DNA of 8,033 nt from an uncultured Sphingobium sp. (GTDB lineage: Bacteria > Pseudomonadota > Alphaproteobacteria > Sphingomonadales > Sphingomonadaceae), in assembly GCA_946479185.1 (NCBI GenBank), contig CAMLFF010000140.1, positions 1 through 8,033 on the forward strand, read 5' to 3'. Below, piece by piece: positions 6,353-8,033 of the stretch (its first letter is position 1; every line of letters begins with the position of its first letter). The notes below the pieces were generated by a model. That model made no database searches and was not told the origin of the DNA. It saw only the letters and a list, made by a program, of their open reading frames with translations. The position numbers and the translations under genes were made by a program.

Positions 6353-6369
6353 AAGATTTTCAGATTTTG
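6296..6369 (+). repeat. three degenerate direct repeats (ACAATTAAG..TTTCAGATTTTG)
   Basis: Copies at 6316-6338 and 6347-6369 match at 21 of 23 bases and start 31 bases apart. A shorter, weaker copy at 6296-6315 matches the middle one at 17 of 20 bases and abuts it directly. The 20- and 31-base spacing is irregular and the repeats are too short and unequal for a CRISPR array. They could be protein-binding sites of a regulator or of a replication or transposition protein. Confidence 0.65.
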
Positions 6370-6422
6370 TTCTCGAAAGAGCAGCGTTATTTCAAATAGT
6401 TAGTTATTATATCGGTGCGCTA

Positions 6423-6664
6423 ACTCTGCTGGATGAGTTGTCAAAGGCGCTTTGGTTGCTCGCCGACCGATGTTGTGACGCCGACTGATTGAGGGATGCG
6501 CTGTAGTAGAAAAGCATAAAGCCGTGCACTTCAGGGCGGAAATCTCGTAGCGCGCCTTTCAAATACGAAGAGCCCCGCAATTGCGTCGAAATCATGTTCT
6601 TGGCCTCAAGGATTGGCGCGGCGTCGGAACCTGCTACGAGCGAATGACCCATCCGCGTTCGTAG
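6423..6664 (+). pseudogene. IS5-family transposase relic, C-terminal part
   Basis: Reading from 6423 gives LLDELSKALWLLADRCCDAD, then a stop at 6486, LRDAL, stops at 6504 and 6507, then KSIKPC, GRKSR, PFKYEEPRNCVEIMF to about 6599. A shift to another frame from 6608 gives KDWRGVGTCYERMTHP, ending at a stop at 6662. This follows the C-terminal third of IS5-family DDE transposases: the second catalytic Asp region (DRGYDADW, with Trp changed to TGA) and the block containing the catalytic Glu, R(3)E(6)K, here RNCVE and, after the frameshift, K. One base is missing near 6599-6606. At least three stops plus the frameshift make it dead. The 5' two thirds are gone, replaced by the A+T-rich island; no matching terminal inverted repeats were found. 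Homology fades after about 6655. Confidence 0.8.
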
Positions 6665-6844
6665 CGGCAGGCCTCCGCTGTGCCGTGAAAGCGACTATTG
6701 GCATCACGATCACTGCGACAGGATAATTCATTACTGCTTGCTGCGCCAAAACACGGGTTTCTGCGGAAATTCGCGTTTGAAGGCGAGTGGACCTGTACGA
6801 GGCAGGCCGCCACCCCGTGACGCAGTAAGAACAACATTGAGCTT

Positions 6845-7096
6845 ATGAGCCGGTATGAGGAGGCGCTGGTTCGCGAAGCGCTCGAAGAAACCGAACGCAG
6901 TGTAAGCCGCGCGTGCGAACTCCTCGGCATGCCTCGCAAGACGCTTTATGATGAATTTGGCCGGGCAAACATCATCCGGAGACGCTCCGGGGCAATGAGG
7001 AGGCTTAGCGCTTATCGAGCGCGCGGTGAAGTGCCTCGCTATCCAGCGCCTTGTCCCAGCGCGCCACCACGATCGTTGCGACAGCATTGCCGATGA
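6845..7096 (+). pseudogene. DctD/NtrC-type regulator, detached C-terminal HTH
   Basis: The frame of 83 residues reads YEEALVREALEE, then VSRACELLGMPRKTLYDEF (about residues 21-38). This is the Fis-type helix-turn-helix that ends sigma-54-dependent response regulators such as DctD (family form: ALGLPRRTLYDKL). The receiver and AAA+ domains are missing; the sequence upstream of 6845 has a stop at 6818 in frame and shows no such domains in any frame. There is no convincing ribosome site, and the last 30 or so residues, Arg- and Pro-rich and overlapping the 3' end of dctA by 92 bases, look like read-through. Its place, convergent with dctA, suggests the end of a former dctBD operon cut off by the IS-associated deletion. 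An orphan Fis-like protein is a weaker alternative. Confidence 0.7.
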
Positions 7097-8033
7097 AGTT
7101 GGTCAGGCTGCGGCATTCGCTCATGAAACGATCGACACCTAGGATCAGCGCCATGCCCGCTACCGGTACCGATGGCACAATTGACAGGGTCGCGGCGAGC
7201 GTGATGAAACCCGCTCCGGTCACACCCGCAGCCCCTTTCGAGCTAAGCATTGCCACCAACAACAGCGCAATCTGTTCCCCCATGCCCAGATGGACGCCGG
7301 TCGCCTGCGCAATGAACAAGGCCGCAAGGGTCATATAGATGTTCGTGCCATCCAGATTGAAGGAATAGCCGATCGGCACGACAACGCCGACAACGCTCTT
7401 AGCGCAGCCCGCTTTTTCCAGCTTGCTCATCAAACTGGGCAGAGCAGCCTCGGATGAGGACGTGCCGAGAACCAGCAGAAGTTCGGTGCGCAGATAGGCG
7501 AGCAGCTTGAAGATGGAGAAGCCGGAAAGCCGGGCGACCGCGCCCAGCACGACAATCACGAACAGAAATGATGTGAGATAGAATGTCGCCACCAGATAAG
7601 CGAGGTTGGCTAGGCTCTCGATGCCATATTTCCCGATCGTGAAGGCCATGGCGCCGAAGGCCCCGATCGGCGCAAAGCGCATGAGCATGGCAACGATCCG
7701 GAAGACCACGTGCGACAGCCGCTCGAAGAAGTCGATCACCGGCAGTGCCACCGGCCCGACCATCACCAGCGCGATGCCGAACAGCACGGCCACGAACAGC
7801 GTTTGCAGGATAGAACCGTCCGTCAGCGCAGAAAGTAGGGTGGTGGGAATGATGTTGAGCAGAAATGCGGTCAACGTCACATCATGCGCATGGTCGCTAT
7901 AGCCGCTCACCGCTTTAGCATCGAGGGTCGCCGGATCGATGTTCATGCCCGCGCCTGGCTGGACGACATTCGCCACGATGAGGCCGACGATCAGTGCGAG
8001 CGTTGAAAAGAACAGGAAATAGATGAAGGCTTT
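7005..8033 (-). CDS. dctA: C4-dicarboxylate/H+ symporter DctA, 5' end outside window
   Basis: This frame of 342 residues stays open to the right edge. It is the C-terminal three quarters of DctA, an inner-membrane transporter of the dicarboxylate/amino acid:cation symporter family (glutamate-transporter fold) that imports succinate, fumarate and malate. Signatures are [13 protein letters not shown], the serine-rich hairpin [12 protein letters not shown], the [20 protein letters not shown] helix, [14 protein letters not shown], and [20 protein letters not shown] with the substrate-binding Arg and Asn. Family members have about 420-450 residues, so roughly 80-100 are missing beyond the edge; GTG 7976 is internal, since 19 further in-frame codons up to the edge fit DctA. 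No defects are seen. DctA is normally driven by DctB/DctD through sigma-54; the DctD-like stub next to it implies that local control is lost or supplied elsewhere. Confidence 0.95.
   Translation of the reverse strand, partial: KAFIYFLFFSTLALIVGLIVANVVQPGAGMNIDPATLDAKAVSGYSDHAHDVTLTAFLLNIIPTTLLSALTDGSILQTLFVAVLFGIALVMVGPVALPVIDFFERLSHVVFRIVAMLMRFAPIGAFGAMAFTIGKYGIESLANLAYLVATFYLTSFLFVIVVLGAVARLSGFSIFKLLAYLRTELLLVLGTSSSEAALPSLMSKLEKAGCAKSVVGVVVPIGYSFNLDGTNIYMTLAALFIAQATGVHLGMGEQIALLLVAMLSSKGAAGVTGAGFITLAATLSIVPSVPVAGMALILGVDRFMSECRSLTNFIGNAVATIVVARWDKALDSEALHRALDKR

Larger units (their letters stand above)
5667..6844. other. 1.2-kb gene-poor segment with palindromes, repeats and IS debris
   Basis: No confident intact gene is present. 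From left to right it holds a 14-bp palindrome at 5761-5774, one possible small minus-strand frame (5731-5946), two adjacent hairpin-forming inverted repeats (6111-6126 and 6157-6174), an A+T-rich island with repeats (about 6251-6410), an IS5-family transposase relic (about 6423-6664), and about 180 bases of unassigned sequence before the DctD-like stub. All frames of any length are interrupted or lie antisense to the relic. It separates the secreted-protein cluster from the dct remnants and has the character of a scar left by repeated insertion and deletion. Confidence 0.6.

Noticed and set aside
6296..6369. Possible small CRISPR array
   Set aside because: Only three degenerate copies, spacers of 0 and 8 bases, no cas genes in the window.
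6407..6652. Minus-strand frame of 81 codons
   Set aside because: It is antisense to the IS5-family transposase relic, which explains the sequence better.
6634..6939. Minus-strand frames across the DctD-like stub
   Set aside because: The plus-strand helix-turn-helix match is clear, and the opposing frames show no family resemblance.

Overview
The window looks like accessory chromosome sequence from a GC-rich alphaproteobacterium, most likely a sphingomonad (Sphingobium/Sphingomonas-like). This rests on remembered protein resemblance (the Tat-signal PhoD-like N-terminus, DctA, the small secreted proteins) and on codon use, not on a search.

Layout. (1) 50-553 (+): a secreted DUF3299 protein. 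(2) 559-about 3130 (-): a three-gene operon-like block, consisting of a PhoD-type phosphatase lacking its N-terminus, a six-helix membrane protein resembling ferric-reductase-type cytochrome b domains, and only the N-terminal third of a second, Tat-exported PhoD-like phosphatase. Both outer genes are broken exactly where the block meets plus-strand neighbours. The upstream one also seems to carry a one-base frameshift in a short G tract. (3) 3147-5666 (+): four closely spaced genes for exported proteins of unknown function: a four-cysteine protein, a small protein with an odd TTG start, a DUF4431 protein and a lipoprotein. The last two overlap by one base. (4) 5667-6844: almost 1.2 kb without a confident gene. 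It holds palindromes, an A+T-rich island with direct and inverted repeats (about 6251-6410), and a decayed IS5-family transposase C-terminus (about 6423-6664), recognisable across stops and a frameshift. (5) 6845-7096 (+): the detached DNA-binding C-terminus of a sigma-54 activator of the DctD/NtrC type. (6) 7005-8033 (-): dctA, the C4-dicarboxylate/H+ symporter, running off the right edge.

Taken together, most genes act in the envelope or periplasm. The window has been rearranged repeatedly: a phosphatase block cut at both ends, a dead insertion sequence, and a dct regulator reduced to a stub beside its transporter. No defence system, CRISPR array, rRNA or tRNA was seen. The most interesting signals are the doubly truncated phosphatase block, the A+T-rich repeat island and the uncharacterised secreted-protein cluster.
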